A DNA stretch of 64,000 bases, taken from the NCBI GenBank assembly GCA_964420985.1, contig CAYQUT010000005.1:77441-141440 (forward strand), in the 5' to 3' direction. Shown in pieces: positions 24,851 through 33,944 of the stretch. The notes under the pieces were generated by a model. It had not been told where the DNA came from. It made no database searches and was given only the letters and a program-made list of their open reading frames with translations. The position numbers were made by a program, and so were the translations under genes. Numbering within the stretch: position 1 is the stretch's first letter; each line of letters opens with the position of its first letter. This DNA is from CAMCTV01 sp964420985. Its GTDB lineage: Bacteria > Bacteroidota > Bacteroidia > Flavobacteriales_D > Sanyastnellaceae.

Positions 24851-26202
24851 GAATGAAAAAGAATATCTTAGTGTTGACGTTTGCATGGTTATTTCAATGG
24901 TGTGCGCTGAGCCAACCCGCATTAAAAACCGTAGACGAAATTATTGGGGTTGTTGGAGATGAAATTATTCTCCTTTCTGATCTCGAAAATGCACTCCTAG
25001 AAACCTTTAAAGGAAAACCGGCACCCAATGAAGCCCGATGCCAAGCCTTTGAAAATTTACTGTATCAAAAACTTTTGTTGCATCATGCCAAAGTAGATAG
25101 CGTTGAAGTGGATGACAGTGAAGTACAGATGCAAGTGGACAAACGCATCAATTATTTTGTGCAAATGCTTGGCTCTGAGGAAGCCTTCGAAAACTACTAT
25201 GGCAAGAGCATTCCAGTTTTAAAAGAAGAATTTTTTGACACGGTCAAGGATCAACTCCTCATAGAGAAAGAGCAACAAGAAGTGACTAAAAATTCGGTTA
25301 CCACCCCTGCTGATGTATTGAAATATTACCAAGAACAACCCAAAGATTCGATACCACTTATCCCAGAACAGATAGGATATTCTCAAATTGTTTTTGCACC
25401 CAAGATTAGAGAAAAAGAAATCACACAGGTCATTCATCACCTTGACTCGATCAGAAATGACATCATTGCGGGAAGAACTTCCATGACCTTACAAGCTGCA
25501 AAATGGAGTGAGGATCCTGGAAGTCGGTACAAAGGTGGTTGCTACCCTTTGCAGAAAAGAGGAACATTTGTTCCTGAATATGAGGCCGCTGTTTACAATA
25601 CGGATGAAGGAAAATTTACACCTGTTTTTAAAAGTGATTTTGGTTATCATTTTGTGAAGGTGGTCGAAAAAAGAGGTGATTACTATGAGTCATGTCACAT
25701 TCTTATGACTCCCAAAGTAAAAGACAAAGACCTTGAATTGGCGCATCAATTGGCGGATAGTGCTTACGTGCAAATCAAAAAACAAAGTCTTAGTTTTAAA
25801 GAGGCTGCATTGCGTTACAGCTCAGATGAAGAAAGTAAAAACCAAGATGGGCAAGTGATGAGTCCTGTCACAGGAGGACTCAAACATGAAATTGGCAACC
25901 TTGACCCGGAAATCAATCTTATTCTGAGTAGAATGAAGCCCGGCGAAATATCTGAGCCTATTCTGTCCACCACTGTCGATGGTGCAAAACGATATGTTAT
26001 TTATCGATTAGATGATCGAATCAACGCCCATAAGGCCAACTTAGATTTGGACTATGAAATCTTTCAAAACGCTGCCACATCAGAAACCAAAAGAAGAGCA
26101 ACAGACAATTGGGTTAAAACAAAATTGAACCGCACATACATTCAAACGGATGAGGTTTATCGCACATGTGATTTTGAATTCATTTGGTTGAACAACAAAT
26201 AG
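24847..26202 (+). CDS. surA: SurA-type peptidyl-prolyl isomerase
   Basis: The 451-residue precursor has a signal peptide (NILVLTFAWLFQWCALSQ). Next comes the SurA N-terminal chaperone domain, with VDEIIGVVGDEIILLSDLENALLE, then two parvulin modules: one around IGYSQIVFAP...WSEDPGSRYKGGCYPLQKRG...FGYHFVKVVE, and one around ESCHILMTP...YSSDEESKNQDGQVMSP. SurA escorts outer membrane beta-barrel proteins through the periplasm. An ATG two codons downstream is an equal start. The MoxR gene follows after six bases. Confidence 0.93.
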   Translation: MRMKKNILVLTFAWLFQWCALSQPALKTVDEIIGVVGDEIILLSDLENALLETFKGKPAPNEARCQAFENLLYQKLLLHHAKVDSVEVDDSEVQMQVDKRINYFVQMLGSEEAFENYYGKSIPVLKEEFFDTVKDQLLIEKEQQEVTKNSVTTPADVLKYYQEQPKDSIPLIPEQIGYSQIVFAPKIREKEITQVIHHLDSIRNDIIAGRTSMTLQAAKWSEDPGSRYKGGCYPLQKRGTFVPEYEAAVYNTDEGKFTPVFKSDFGYHFVKVVEKRGDYYESCHILMTPKVKDKDLELAHQLADSAYVQIKKQSLSFKEAALRYSSDEESKNQDGQVMSPVTGGLKHEIGNLDPEINLILSRMKPGEISEPILSTTVDGAKRYVIYRLDDRINAHKANLDLDYEIFQNAATSETKRRATDNWVKTKLNRTYIQTDEVYRTCDFEFIWLNNK

Positions 26203-26208
26203 AAAAAA

Positions 26209-27162
26209 ATGTCAGAAGTAGAAAACTTGAATAAACTGAGATCTCAATATAGTGATCTTCAGAAAGAAGTGGCAAAGGCCATCGTCGGTCAAGATGAAGT
26301 GGTGAAGTATGTTCTCATTTCCATATTCAGCAACGGCCATTGCCTTTTGGTGGGAGTTCCTGGATTGGCCAAAACATTATTGGTGAACAGTATCGCTCAA
26401 GCCCTTGGGCTCAACTTTAAACGAATTCAATTCACCCCTGATTTAATGCCAAGTGACATTGTGGGTGCTGAGATTTTAGATGAGAATAGACAATTCAAAT
26501 TCATTCCAGGTCCTATTTTCTCGAATATCATTCTTGCTGATGAGATTAACAGAACACCCCCAAAAACACAATCTGCGCTTTTAGAGGCGATGCAGGAAAG
26601 AAAGGTTACAGCAGCAGGCAAGACCATGCCGCTTCCATCACCTTTTTTCGTATTGGCTACCCAAAATCCCATTGAACAAGAAGGAACTTATCCTTTACCG
26701 GAAGCGCAATTGGATCGTTTCATGTTCAACATTTGGGTCAACTACCCTACCCTTCAAGAGGAGATTGACATTGTAAAAGCAACTACGGATGACCGCAAGG
26801 TTCAAATCAATTCCGTTATCACCCAGGAAGAAATTGTCAACTATCAGAATATCATTCGCAAAATGCCCGTGGCCGATAATGTTATAGAGTATGCGGTTAA
26901 GCTGGTAAACAAAACACGCCCTGAAGGGGAAATCACTCCTGAATGGGTCACTAAAAATATTGCCTGGGGAGCAGGCCCAAGAGCCTCACAGCACCTTATT
27001 ATTGGTGCTAAATGTCATGCCGCGCTAAATGGCAAATTCAGCCCAGATATTGAAGATGTCAAAGCTGTGGCCTTACCCATTCTTAGACACCGTGTTGTAA
27101 GAAACTACAAAGCGGAAGCAGAAGGCTTGACCATTGAAAAAATTGTTGCCCAACTAATGTAA
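26209..27162 (+). CDS. MoxR-family AAA+ ATPase
   Basis: The 317-residue product has Walker A GVPGLAKT (residues 49-56), Walker B IILADEI (residues 107-113), and the MoxR blocks QFTPDLMPSDIVG, PPKTQSALLEAMQERKVT and ATQNPIEQEGTYPLPEAQLDRFMF. MoxR ATPases act as chaperones, often for metal cofactor insertion or with von Willebrand A-domain partners. No VWA or DUF58 gene follows here, which is unusual for Bacteroidota aerotolerance-type operons. It sits directly behind surA, so a link to envelope folding is likely. Confidence 0.95.
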   Translation: MSEVENLNKLRSQYSDLQKEVAKAIVGQDEVVKYVLISIFSNGHCLLVGVPGLAKTLLVNSIAQALGLNFKRIQFTPDLMPSDIVGAEILDENRQFKFIPGPIFSNIILADEINRTPPKTQSALLEAMQERKVTAAGKTMPLPSPFFVLATQNPIEQEGTYPLPEAQLDRFMFNIWVNYPTLQEEIDIVKATTDDRKVQINSVITQEEIVNYQNIIRKMPVADNVIEYAVKLVNKTRPEGEITPEWVTKNIAWGAGPRASQHLIIGAKCHAALNGKFSPDIEDVKAVALPILRHRVVRNYKAEAEGLTIEKIVAQLM

Positions 27163-27163
27163 T

Positions 27164-28414
27164 ATGAGAAAATCATGGATTGATGTGGCTCCCATGAGCC
27201 ACTTTCCCATTCAAAATATTCCTTTTGGCATTTACTCCACAGATCAAAAAACAGCGAGACCTGGAGTGGCCATTGGAGACAATATCATTGATTTGAAAAA
27301 CCTTGCTGAATTGGGGCTTTTGCACAAACTCCCTTTTACTGATCAAGACTTTGAATCTTGTGTTTTAAATTCACTGATGCGCCATGGTAAATCCGCCATG
27401 GTTCAATTGAGAAGTACCATTATGGATTTGTTGGATGAAAACAATCCTACACTCAAAGAACACCCGTCTCTCAACAATGTGTTGGACTTGCAAGCCCATG
27501 CTACCATGCACCTGCCGGTTCAAATTGGAGATTATACAGATTTTTATAGCAGTGAAGATCACGCTCGCAATGTAGGCATGATGTTCAGAGATCCAGAAAA
27601 AGCATTGTTGCCCAATTGGAAACATTTACCTGTTGGATACCACGGACGGTCGTCCTCAATTGTAGTCAGCGGAACTCCTATTCACCGTCCAGCAGGACAA
27701 ACCAATGCCACAGACGAAACGCAACCCGTCTTTCAATCCACCAATCAGTTGGACTTTGAGCTCGAAATGGCTTTTATAACCTTTGATGGAAAACCCATGG
27801 GGCAGCGCATTGCAACATCAGAGGCCAAAGATTTTATTTTTGGATTTGTTTTGTTTAATGATTGGAGTGCCCGTGATATTCAACGTTGGGAATATGTTCC
27901 ATTGGGTCCTTTCTTGGCCAAAAATTTTGCTTCAACCATATCTCCGTGGATTGTAACCCTTGAGGCACTTGAGGAATTTCATGAAACGGGACCTGTTCAA
28001 TCACCTGGGGTACTGCCCTACTTGCAATTCGAAGGGAAATTCAACATCAATATCGATTTGAAGGTAGCTATAGAATCCCATGAAGGAGAATCCACAGTTG
28101 TCTCAGAAAGCAACTACAAATACATGTATTGGAATTACGCTCAACAATTGGCGCACCATACTGTCGGCGGATGCAACATACGTTGTGGAGACATGATGGC
28201 ATCCGGCACCATTAGTGGTCCGCACCCCGGAAGCTACGGATCAATGCTAGAAATAGCCTGGAAGGGCACCAAACCCGTTCAAATGAAAGATGGAAGTGAA
28301 CGAAAATTTATTTTGGACGGTGATGTTGTAATCATGGAAGCTGTTTCAATCGGAAACGATTATCGGATAGGATTTGGAAATTGTACAGGTAAGATTTTAC
28401 CGAATAACTTATAG
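27164..28414 (+). CDS. fahA: Fumarylacetoacetase
   Basis: The 416-residue product matches fumarylacetoacetate hydrolase along its full length, close to the usual 420. The small N-terminal domain carries FPIQNIPFGIY. The catalytic domain has IGDYTDFYSSEDHARNVGMMFR with metal ligand and active-site residues, PVGYHGRSSSIVVSG, DFELEMAF, VLFNDWSARDIQRWEYVPLGPFLAKNF and GTISGP. It splits fumarylacetoacetate to fumarate and acetoacetate, the last step of tyrosine breakdown. Its ATG is one base after the moxR stop, so it may be co-transcribed, although no other tyrosine genes are near. Confidence 0.96.
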   Translation: MRKSWIDVAPMSHFPIQNIPFGIYSTDQKTARPGVAIGDNIIDLKNLAELGLLHKLPFTDQDFESCVLNSLMRHGKSAMVQLRSTIMDLLDENNPTLKEHPSLNNVLDLQAHATMHLPVQIGDYTDFYSSEDHARNVGMMFRDPEKALLPNWKHLPVGYHGRSSSIVVSGTPIHRPAGQTNATDETQPVFQSTNQLDFELEMAFITFDGKPMGQRIATSEAKDFIFGFVLFNDWSARDIQRWEYVPLGPFLAKNFASTISPWIVTLEALEEFHETGPVQSPGVLPYLQFEGKFNINIDLKVAIESHEGESTVVSESNYKYMYWNYAQQLAHHTVGGCNIRCGDMMASGTISGPHPGSYGSMLEIAWKGTKPVQMKDGSERKFILDGDVVIMEAVSIGNDYRIGFGNCTGKILPNNL

Positions 28415-28461
28415 AATTCCCTGCTCATTTTTCTTGTACATTTAGACCATACAAGAACAAT

Positions 28462-29802
28462 ATGAAAAGGATCCCCTTCCAATTGAACACTCTGGCTTAT
28501 AGTATTCTAAGCATTTGTTTCCTATTTATGTTGTGGTCCATCAGCACGGGTCAGATTGGTTTAGATGGAGGATTTTATTTGGCCATAGCCAGAAATCTTT
28601 GGGAAGATGGCGTAAACTATTTTGACTTTGCCAGTAGTTACAATCCACTTGGGATCATGCTGTTGGGAATTCCTAATTTTTTCTTTGAAAATCCGATACT
28701 TCTCAACTATAGCCTCTACTTTATCATCCTCATCGCAGACGCAATATTGTTCTACAAAATTTGCCTGATTTATCGTGAGAATAAGATTCAATCCATTTTT
28801 TTCACTTCCATTTTTCTACTATATGCATTGATCCTAGATGGACACTTAATCATTCTTGAACCCATTCAACTTTTCTTCATATTCCTGGCCTTCCTTCAAT
28901 TGCATAAAAAAAAGCTCATCTCCCTTGGTGTAATTTGCTTTCTCGCTTTTCTAACCAAACAATACTCATTGGCTTTCGCATTGCCCATAGTATTTTTTAT
29001 TTTTCAAAGTAGTGAGTCATTACTAAAAAAAATGACTCATCTCCTTTTGGTTGTTTCCAGTGTGGTTATCTCTGCGATTATTTTTTACTGGTTATATGCT
29101 CAGCATATTGATTACAGTTATTATATCAAGCGACTGCTAGGGCAAGTTCCTCAAATGAATGGTTTATTGACCAATCAAAATGGAACCGGTGAAGGCTACG
29201 GATTAGCTGTTTTTCTAAAAACTACCTTGAGAGTTTTGATTTACTGTCCCTTGCTTTGGATTCCTTTCTTGGTCATTCAACGAAAAAAGACAAACACGTT
29301 TGTAGTTGTTTGCTTCTTTGCATTCTCAAGTGTATTGATTTTTGCTTCATACTTTCATTACTTCATTCTTTTGCTTCCGTGGACTTTGTTACTATTGCAT
29401 GAAAATATCGAAGTTGAAAAACTGAAATATTCATTGTTGTATGCCACTGTGATTCTTGCGCCTTCCTTATTTATGTTGGCCAAGACGACACGATCCAAAA
29501 ACACCATTGCCCATCAAGAAAAAGAAATGAGCGCACAATTAAGTAGCTATATACCCCAGAACGCAAAGGTTTTTATTGTTCAAGCCAGCATGGCTCAATA
29601 TGCCATTTGCGACTTCAATTCAATTGATAACCATTTCGTTGGATATGCATTTCCCAACATCATTAAAAAAAGCGCTGTACTCAAAGCAATGGAACCAGGA
29701 ACTTTCCTTATTGCTGACAATCAATACCTAAGTTCAACTGAAAAAGAACTTTTCACAGAGGTTTATCATCAACGAGATTACATCATTTTTAAAAAGATTT
29801 GA
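28462..29802 (+). CDS. GT-C membrane glycosyltransferase (GT39/ArnT-like)
   Basis: The 446-residue product has about ten membrane helices. The first outer loop contains GLDGGFYLAIARNLWEDGVNYFDFASSYNPLG, with the acidic residue expected for GT-C transferases that use lipid-linked sugars. A C-terminal soluble part of about 80 residues follows (SSYIPQNAKVFIVQASM, then GYAFPNI). It would move a sugar from a polyprenyl phosphate carrier onto an acceptor in the periplasm. The acceptor is unknown. It converges with the MscS gene with five bases between the stops. A similar GT-C protein lies at 48.4-49.9 kb. Confidence 0.8.
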   Translation: MKRIPFQLNTLAYSILSICFLFMLWSISTGQIGLDGGFYLAIARNLWEDGVNYFDFASSYNPLGIMLLGIPNFFFENPILLNYSLYFIILIADAILFYKICLIYRENKIQSIFFTSIFLLYALILDGHLIILEPIQLFFIFLAFLQLHKKKLISLGVICFLAFLTKQYSLAFALPIVFFIFQSSESLLKKMTHLLLVVSSVVISAIIFYWLYAQHIDYSYYIKRLLGQVPQMNGLLTNQNGTGEGYGLAVFLKTTLRVLIYCPLLWIPFLVIQRKKTNTFVVVCFFAFSSVLIFASYFHYFILLLPWTLLLLHENIEVEKLKYSLLYATVILAPSLFMLAKTTRSKNTIAHQEKEMSAQLSSYIPQNAKVFIVQASMAQYAICDFNSIDNHFVGYAFPNIIKKSAVLKAMEPGTFLIADNQYLSSTEKELFTEVYHQRDYIIFKKI

Positions 29803-29807
29803 GTCTT

Positions 29808-30554
29808 TTAGGTAACTGATTTGAAGTGCAACCAAAAATTGTGTTTAACCTCCTCAGCATTTAATCTAGTAGTCTTTAAAGACAATAACAAATTACAAAA
29901 TTCAGCATCCTTTTTTTGAATGCGTAATTCAAAATAATCATCCAAAATCAATTGTTTTTTCAATAAATATTGGAAAGTTTGCTGACAATTTAGCTCCAAT
30001 ATCTCCCAGTTAAATTCAGAAATTGAAATTGAGATAGGGATATGAAGTGTCAAAACATCAGATTTGGTATAATTGGTAATAACTTCATTGGAAAGCAACT
30101 TATTTGGCAAAATAACTTGATGTGATTCAGCTGTACGGAGCTTAGTGTTAAAAATTTGAATCTCCTCCACCTTACCCGTGTGATGACCAACCGTAATATA
30201 GTCATCCACTTCAAAAGGTTTGAAGAATAACAACATCACACCTCCTGCAAAATTTTGGAGCTCTCCTTGTAATGATAAACCAATGGCCAATCCCGCAGCT
30301 CCAATCAGTGTAACCAAAGAAGTAACTTCAAATCCAGCTATTCCAGCAGCGGTGATCAATACAATCGTCTTCAAAGCAACGCTGACAAAACTTTTGACAA
30401 AGGAAAGCAAAGTTGCACTTAAGGTGCGTCTAACCAAAGTAAACTCAATTACCTTGATCAGTCGACCAATGACTAACCAAGCAACAATAAGAAAAACCAA
30501 TGCAGACACTACATCTGGTAGATGATTCCATAAAATGTCCATCCAATATTTCAT
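29808..30554 (-). CDS. Small-conductance mechanosensitive channel (MscS family)
   Basis: The 248-residue product has three membrane helices and the MscS signs: VTSLVTLIGAAGLAIGLSLQGELQNFAGGVMLLFFKPFEVDDYI, where the Gly/Ala-rich pore helix leads into the cytosolic beta domain, and HHTGKVEEIQIFNTKLRTAESHQVILPN. Such channels open on membrane tension and release solutes during osmotic down-shock. Length is short but within range for the minimal members. The gene is separated from the next by a minus-strand terminator at 30558-30579. Confidence 0.93.
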   Translation of the reverse strand: MKYWMDILWNHLPDVVSALVFLIVAWLVIGRLIKVIEFTLVRRTLSATLLSFVKSFVSVALKTIVLITAAGIAGFEVTSLVTLIGAAGLAIGLSLQGELQNFAGGVMLLFFKPFEVDDYITVGHHTGKVEEIQIFNTKLRTAESHQVILPNKLLSNEVITNYTKSDVLTLHIPISISISEFNWEILELNCQQTFQYLLKKQLILDDYFELRIQKKDAEFCNLLLSLKTTRLNAEEVKHNFWLHFKSVT

Positions 30555-30557
30555 AAC

Positions 30558-30579
30558 AAAAAAAAAGGGCCTAAGCCCC
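30558..30579 (-). terminator. Intrinsic terminator after the secreted hypothetical gene
   Basis: On the minus strand a GGGC-TTAG-GCCC stem (30578-30567) is followed by nine T residues (30566-30558). It lies nine bases beyond the stop of the gene at 30588-30983 and ends the YajC-containing unit before mscS. Confidence 0.8.
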
Positions 30580-30587
30580 TGAAAATT

Positions 30588-30983
30588 TTATTTACTTAAT
30601 TTGTAACGCACCTTGTACACCTTCTCGCTCAGCAACGTTTCTCCTCCTGAAGTTTGAACAATAACATCATAAAAATGAATTTGATTAGAAGCCGTTTTTG
30701 CTTTGAAAGCAGCTTGCATCCCTTCTGAAAAAAATCCATTGTATGAGGTAAATACACTCGCTTCATCACCACGTACTAAAGCCATTTTAAATCCAAGGCA
30801 TTTCAAATCTCCTTTTTCAGGACTCCAAAACCTTGGTGCCTCATTGACACATTCTGGGGTAAGAATGATAGATTCCGAGTTACCAGCCTCTTTATTACCA
30901 CACCAAATCATATTGATTTGGTTTTGTGCGCTCATCCATAATGCAGCGGATGTAAGCACAGCGATAAGCATCATTTTTTTCAT
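30588..30983 (-). CDS. Secreted protein of unknown function, weakly GldM-C-like
   Basis: The 131-residue precursor has a signal peptide (MLIAVLTSAALWMSAQ). The mature part is a single beta-rich domain with two Cys residues (MIWCGN, LTPECVNE) and a third in DLKCLGFKM. The pattern of FKMALVRGDEASVFTSYNGFFSEGMQAAFKA followed by HFYDVIVQTSGGETLLSEKVYKVRY is loosely like the C-terminal domain of the gliding protein GldM, but the match is weak and the rest of GldM is missing. I give no function. It lies six bases after yajC in the same unit and ends at a strong terminator. Confidence 0.7.
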   Translation of the reverse strand: MKKMMLIAVLTSAALWMSAQNQINMIWCGNKEAGNSESIILTPECVNEAPRFWSPEKGDLKCLGFKMALVRGDEASVFTSYNGFFSEGMQAAFKAKTASNQIHFYDVIVQTSGGETLLSEKVYKVRYKLSK

Positions 30984-30989
30984 ACGAAA

Positions 30990-31295
30990 TTATTTTACTT
31001 CAACTTGATTTTCCAATTGTTTAGTAGGGCTGATTCCGGCCTTCTCGACGCGCATTCTACCTTGATCAATGGACATCACTACAAAAGTATCTCCAACTTC
31101 AACAACTTTACCGTGAATACCACCCAATGTCATAACCCGATCACCTACAACCAAGGAATCTTGAAACTTCTTTGCCTCTTTTTGCTTTTTTTGTTGCGGT
31201 CTAATCATGAAAAAATACATGATGACGAACATTCCACCAAACATAATGAGCGTAGCCCATCCACTTCCACCATTTTGCGCTTGTAATAATAACAT
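30990..31295 (-). CDS. yajC: Preprotein translocase subunit YajC
   Basis: The 101-residue product has a single membrane helix (WATLIMFGGMFVIMYFFMIRPQQKKQKEAKKF), with the diagnostic FFMIRPQQKK block, followed by a small cytosolic beta domain (SLVVGDRVMTLGGIHGKVVEVGDTFVVMSI). YajC joins SecDF beside the SecYEG channel. It sits behind the DUF1573 gene, the usual order in Bacteroidota, with 31 bases between them. Confidence 0.95.
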   Translation of the reverse strand: MLLLQAQNGGSGWATLIMFGGMFVIMYFFMIRPQQKKQKEAKKFQDSLVVGDRVMTLGGIHGKVVEVGDTFVVMSIDQGRMRVEKAGISPTKQLENQVEVK

Positions 31296-31326
31296 ATCAA
31301 TTAATTTAGTTTGCTAAGTTAATGAT

Positions 31327-31860
31327 TTATCGGCTTCTTTCCATTTGAATACCCTGCCTCTCTTGTTGCTTGAACACCTCCTTTCCAAGAACGTCTCCAA
31401 CCAAATGCAACACTATGTTTGCGGGCTCTGCATTGGTAGCAACTGTTATGGTTTTGTCGATTTTTCCTGAATTGCCTGTTGAATTGAATTCAACCGATAT
31501 CTGACCTGATTCTCCAGGAGCTATAGGGTCTTTCGGCCAATCTTTCATGGTAGTGCAACCGCATGAAGGATAAACCCCACTGATCAACAATGGGGATTTT
31601 CCGCTATTCATAAATTGAAAAACATGAGAAAATTTTTCTCCAACTGCTATGGGCTCAAAAAACAAAGTATCCTGATCAAAAGTCATTATTGGACCATTAT
31701 AATCCTCCTTGTTCTCTGATGCAGTCGCTGAGATATGAATCATATCTGATGTCACAACGCCTTCCGCCTTTTGGCTGCAAGATTGTATCCAATAACTGAT
31801 AAAGAACATTGCACAACCCAGAAGAACTTGTCGACCAATAAAAAGCAATTTACCTTTCAT
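31327..31860 (-). CDS. DUF1573 lipoprotein-like protein
   Basis: The 177-residue product starts with a hydrophobic signal (LLFIGRQVLLGCAMFFISYWIQSCSQ) whose I-Q-S-C may be a lipobox. The mature domain is DUF1573, an immunoglobulin-like fold: MTFDQDTLFFEPIAVGEKFSHVFQFMNSGKSPLLISGVYPSCGCTT is the hallmark, with the Cys-Gly-Cys. Such proteins are exported and common in Bacteroidota, of unknown role. The ATG at 31860 overlaps the 3' end of the pRiA4b-like gene by 11 bases. The frame stays open to 32022, but that part is a shadow of the neighbour. Confidence 0.88.
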   Translation of the reverse strand: MKGKLLFIGRQVLLGCAMFFISYWIQSCSQKAEGVVTSDMIHISATASENKEDYNGPIMTFDQDTLFFEPIAVGEKFSHVFQFMNSGKSPLLISGVYPSCGCTTMKDWPKDPIAPGESGQISVEFNSTGNSGKIDKTITVATNAEPANIVLHLVGDVLGKEVFKQQERQGIQMERSR

Positions 31861-32404
31861 CATAGTAACCATCAAAATCGTCGGCATCAAAATTTTCATC
31901 ATCACCAAAACCAAACTCATCTTCTTCATCATCTCCAGCGGCAGCATCCCATTTCTCCTCTTCTTCCCATTTTCCGTCATCAAACATGGCCTCCATTTCC
32001 TTAGAATCTTGTGTAGGTGCATCTCCGAAGGTAAGTGAAATCAATGGATACTGGGCATTTGAATCGGCATCCATAATTTCTATCACCTCAACATAAAAAA
32101 TCCACATACGCAGAAAGTCATAGACGTACAATACTTTATTTCCAACAGACTGAAGCATCTCAGAGAGCAAGGCATTTTCCATAGAAACCACTCCATCCCC
32201 CATATCCATCAAGGGAATCTCCAATCCCTTCTCCCACTCATCGTTGCTCAAATAAAAGCTAGCCATTTCTCCATTCTCAAACTTGAAAGATTGTAAGATG
32301 GTTTCATGCAATTGATGAAAAGTAGATTGTGATGAAAGTTCAATGTCCCGAAAAACATCTTCTTCAGTATCAATGATTACACGCAATTTAAAAACTTCTG
32401 CCAT
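31850..32404 (-). CDS. pRiA4b ORF-3/IS1096 passenger-like protein
   Basis: The 184-residue product has the fold seen in plasmid pRiA4b ORF-3 and in the so-called TnpR passenger of IS1096: KLRVIIDTEEDVFRDIELSSQSTFHQLHETILQSFKF, then HMAS-like MASFYLSNDEW, and VLYVYDFLRMWIFYVEVIEI. A very acidic tail of about 45 residues (GDDEEDEFGFGDDENFD) follows. Despite the family name there is no transposon nearby, and the protein is a regular chromosomal one in Bacteroidota. Its function is not known. It overlaps the DUF1573 start. Confidence 0.85.
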   Translation of the reverse strand: MAEVFKLRVIIDTEEDVFRDIELSSQSTFHQLHETILQSFKFENGEMASFYLSNDEWEKGLEIPLMDMGDGVVSMENALLSEMLQSVGNKVLYVYDFLRMWIFYVEVIEIMDADSNAQYPLISLTFGDAPTQDSKEMEAMFDDGKWEEEEKWDAAAGDDEEDEFGFGDDENFDADDFDGYYDER

Positions 32405-32413
32405 ATTTTTTCT

Positions 32414-33058
32414 TTAAATATTAAAAATCTGCTCAATGGCCTCTAAAGGGTTGTTGTGTTTAAAAACAAAGTTACCAGCAACCACCACGTCCGCACCAGC
32501 CTGTCTCAAATCCACTGCATTTTGTGCATTCACACCTCCATCAATTTCTATGAGCGTAGAACAACCGTGAGAATCAATCATCGCTTTTAACTCTTTCACC
32601 TTATCTATCGTTCTTTCAATGAAGGACTGTCCTCCAAAACCAGGATTAACAGACATCACTAAAACCAAATCCAAATCTTGGATGATGTCATTCAAAAGAG
32701 AGACTGGCGTGTGGGGATTAATGGCCACACCGGCCTTCATTCCATGGGATTTGATACTCTGAATGGTTCGATGCAAATGAGTACATGCCTCATAGTGCAC
32801 AGTAAGGATATGCGCTCCTGCCTCCTGAAAAGCAGCAATATATTGATCAGGATTCACAATCATCAAATGGACATCCATCACCTTGGTGCAGTGCTTTGCA
32901 ATAGCCTTGGTAACGGGTAGGCCAAATGAGATATTGGGAACAAAAACACCATCCATGATATCAATGTGAATCCACTCAGCCTTAGAGTCATTGATCATTT
33001 TTACATCGCGCTCTAAATTGGCAAAATCAGCGGATAAAACAGAAGGAGATACAATCAT
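32414..33058 (-). CDS. rpe: Ribulose-phosphate 3-epimerase
   Basis: The 214-residue product is a complete TIM-barrel epimerase: I-V-S-P-S-V-L-S-A-D-F at the start, HIDIMDGVFVPNISFG with a metal ligand and acid, DVHLMI, VMSVNPGFGGQSFI with the phosphate site, and IEIDGGVNAQNA. It interconverts ribulose-5-phosphate and xylulose-5-phosphate in the pentose phosphate pathway. Size is standard. Ten bases separate it from the gene that follows it, and 19 from prmC before it. Confidence 0.97.
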   Translation of the reverse strand: MIVSPSVLSADFANLERDVKMINDSKAEWIHIDIMDGVFVPNISFGLPVTKAIAKHCTKVMDVHLMIVNPDQYIAAFQEAGAHILTVHYEACTHLHRTIQSIKSHGMKAGVAINPHTPVSLLNDIIQDLDLVLVMSVNPGFGGQSFIERTIDKVKELKAMIDSHGCSTLIEIDGGVNAQNAVDLRQAGADVVVAGNFVFKHNNPLEAIEQIFNI

Positions 33059-33077
33059 GATGTAAAGTTAGGAATAT

Positions 33078-33944
33078 CTATCGAGTGCCAAAAACAAATC
33101 TATCCTTATCCTGAAAATCCTTTTTCACATTCGCTTTAAAACCTGATTTGGATAACAATTCCATCACATCAGATGCATATCGCTCATGAACCTCAAAAGC
33201 CAATAATCCATCTTCCTTCAAATGTTCCTCAGCCCATTCAATGATATGTCGGTAGAATAAACAGGGGTCATCATTGGGAACAAAAAGCGCCAAGTGAGGT
33301 TCATGTTCTAAAACACGTTGATGCATTTCGCTCTTATCCTGGGTCAAAACGTACGGTGGGTTACTGACAATGACATCCACATCATGATGATAATGTTCCA
33401 AATTCAATACATCTTCATGCCTAAAATTAATCTCCACTTGGTGCCGTTGGGCATTACTCTTAGCAACTGCTAACGCATCTGGGCTAATATCTACAGCCGT
33501 CACTTGCCATTTGGGGCGTTTATCTTTTAATACAACCGGAATGCAACCTGACCCTGTCCCAAAATCAATCAACTGACCAGAAACGCGGCGCTCCATATAT
33601 TCAAGGACATGTTGAACCAACTCTTCCGTCTCTGGTCTGGGAATGAGCACCGACTTGGTTACTTCAAACGACTTTCCAAAAAACTCCGCATTACCCAGAA
33701 CATATTGAATGGGCTCATGGGACAAAACACGTTTTAATTTGAAATGTAGCGATAATATTTCCGATTCAGAGACCGTATTTTCTGGATTCAAATACAAATC
33801 AACATAAGACTTACCCACAACACCCTCCATCAACCATCTGGTCAGTTGCAATGATTCCCTTTTAGAAAATCCATAGGAGGCCAAGGAACTTTTACAATAG
33901 GCAATCAAATCAGCTATTCGATTGCCCTTTAATCTTCCATTCAT
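33078..33944 (-). CDS. prmC: Peptide chain release factor N5-glutamine methyltransferase
   Basis: The 288-residue product has an N-terminal helical domain that binds the release factor and a SAM domain with LIDFGTGSGCIPVVLKDKRP (motif I) and VIVSNPPYV (NPPY catalytic motif), preceded by SVLIPRPETEELV. PrmC methylates the GGQ glutamine of RF1 and RF2. Its ATG overlaps the stop of the amylase gene by four bases. Length is as expected. Confidence 0.95.
   Translation of the reverse strand: MNGRLKGNRIADLIAYCKSSLASYGFSKRESLQLTRWLMEGVVGKSYVDLYLNPENTVSESEILSLHFKLKRVLSHEPIQYVLGNAEFFGKSFEVTKSVLIPRPETEELVQHVLEYMERRVSGQLIDFGTGSGCIPVVLKDKRPKWQVTAVDISPDALAVAKSNAQRHQVEINFRHEDVLNLEHYHHDVDVIVSNPPYVLTQDKSEMHQRVLEHEPHLALFVPNDDPCLFYRHIIEWAEEHLKEDGLLAFEVHERYASDVMELLSKSGFKANVKKDFQDKDRFVFGTR

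Noticed and set aside
31861..32022. Extension of the DUF1573 gene upstream
   Set aside because: The added part is a Met/Lys-rich frame shadow of the acidic tail of the neighbour; the signal peptide begins at 31860.
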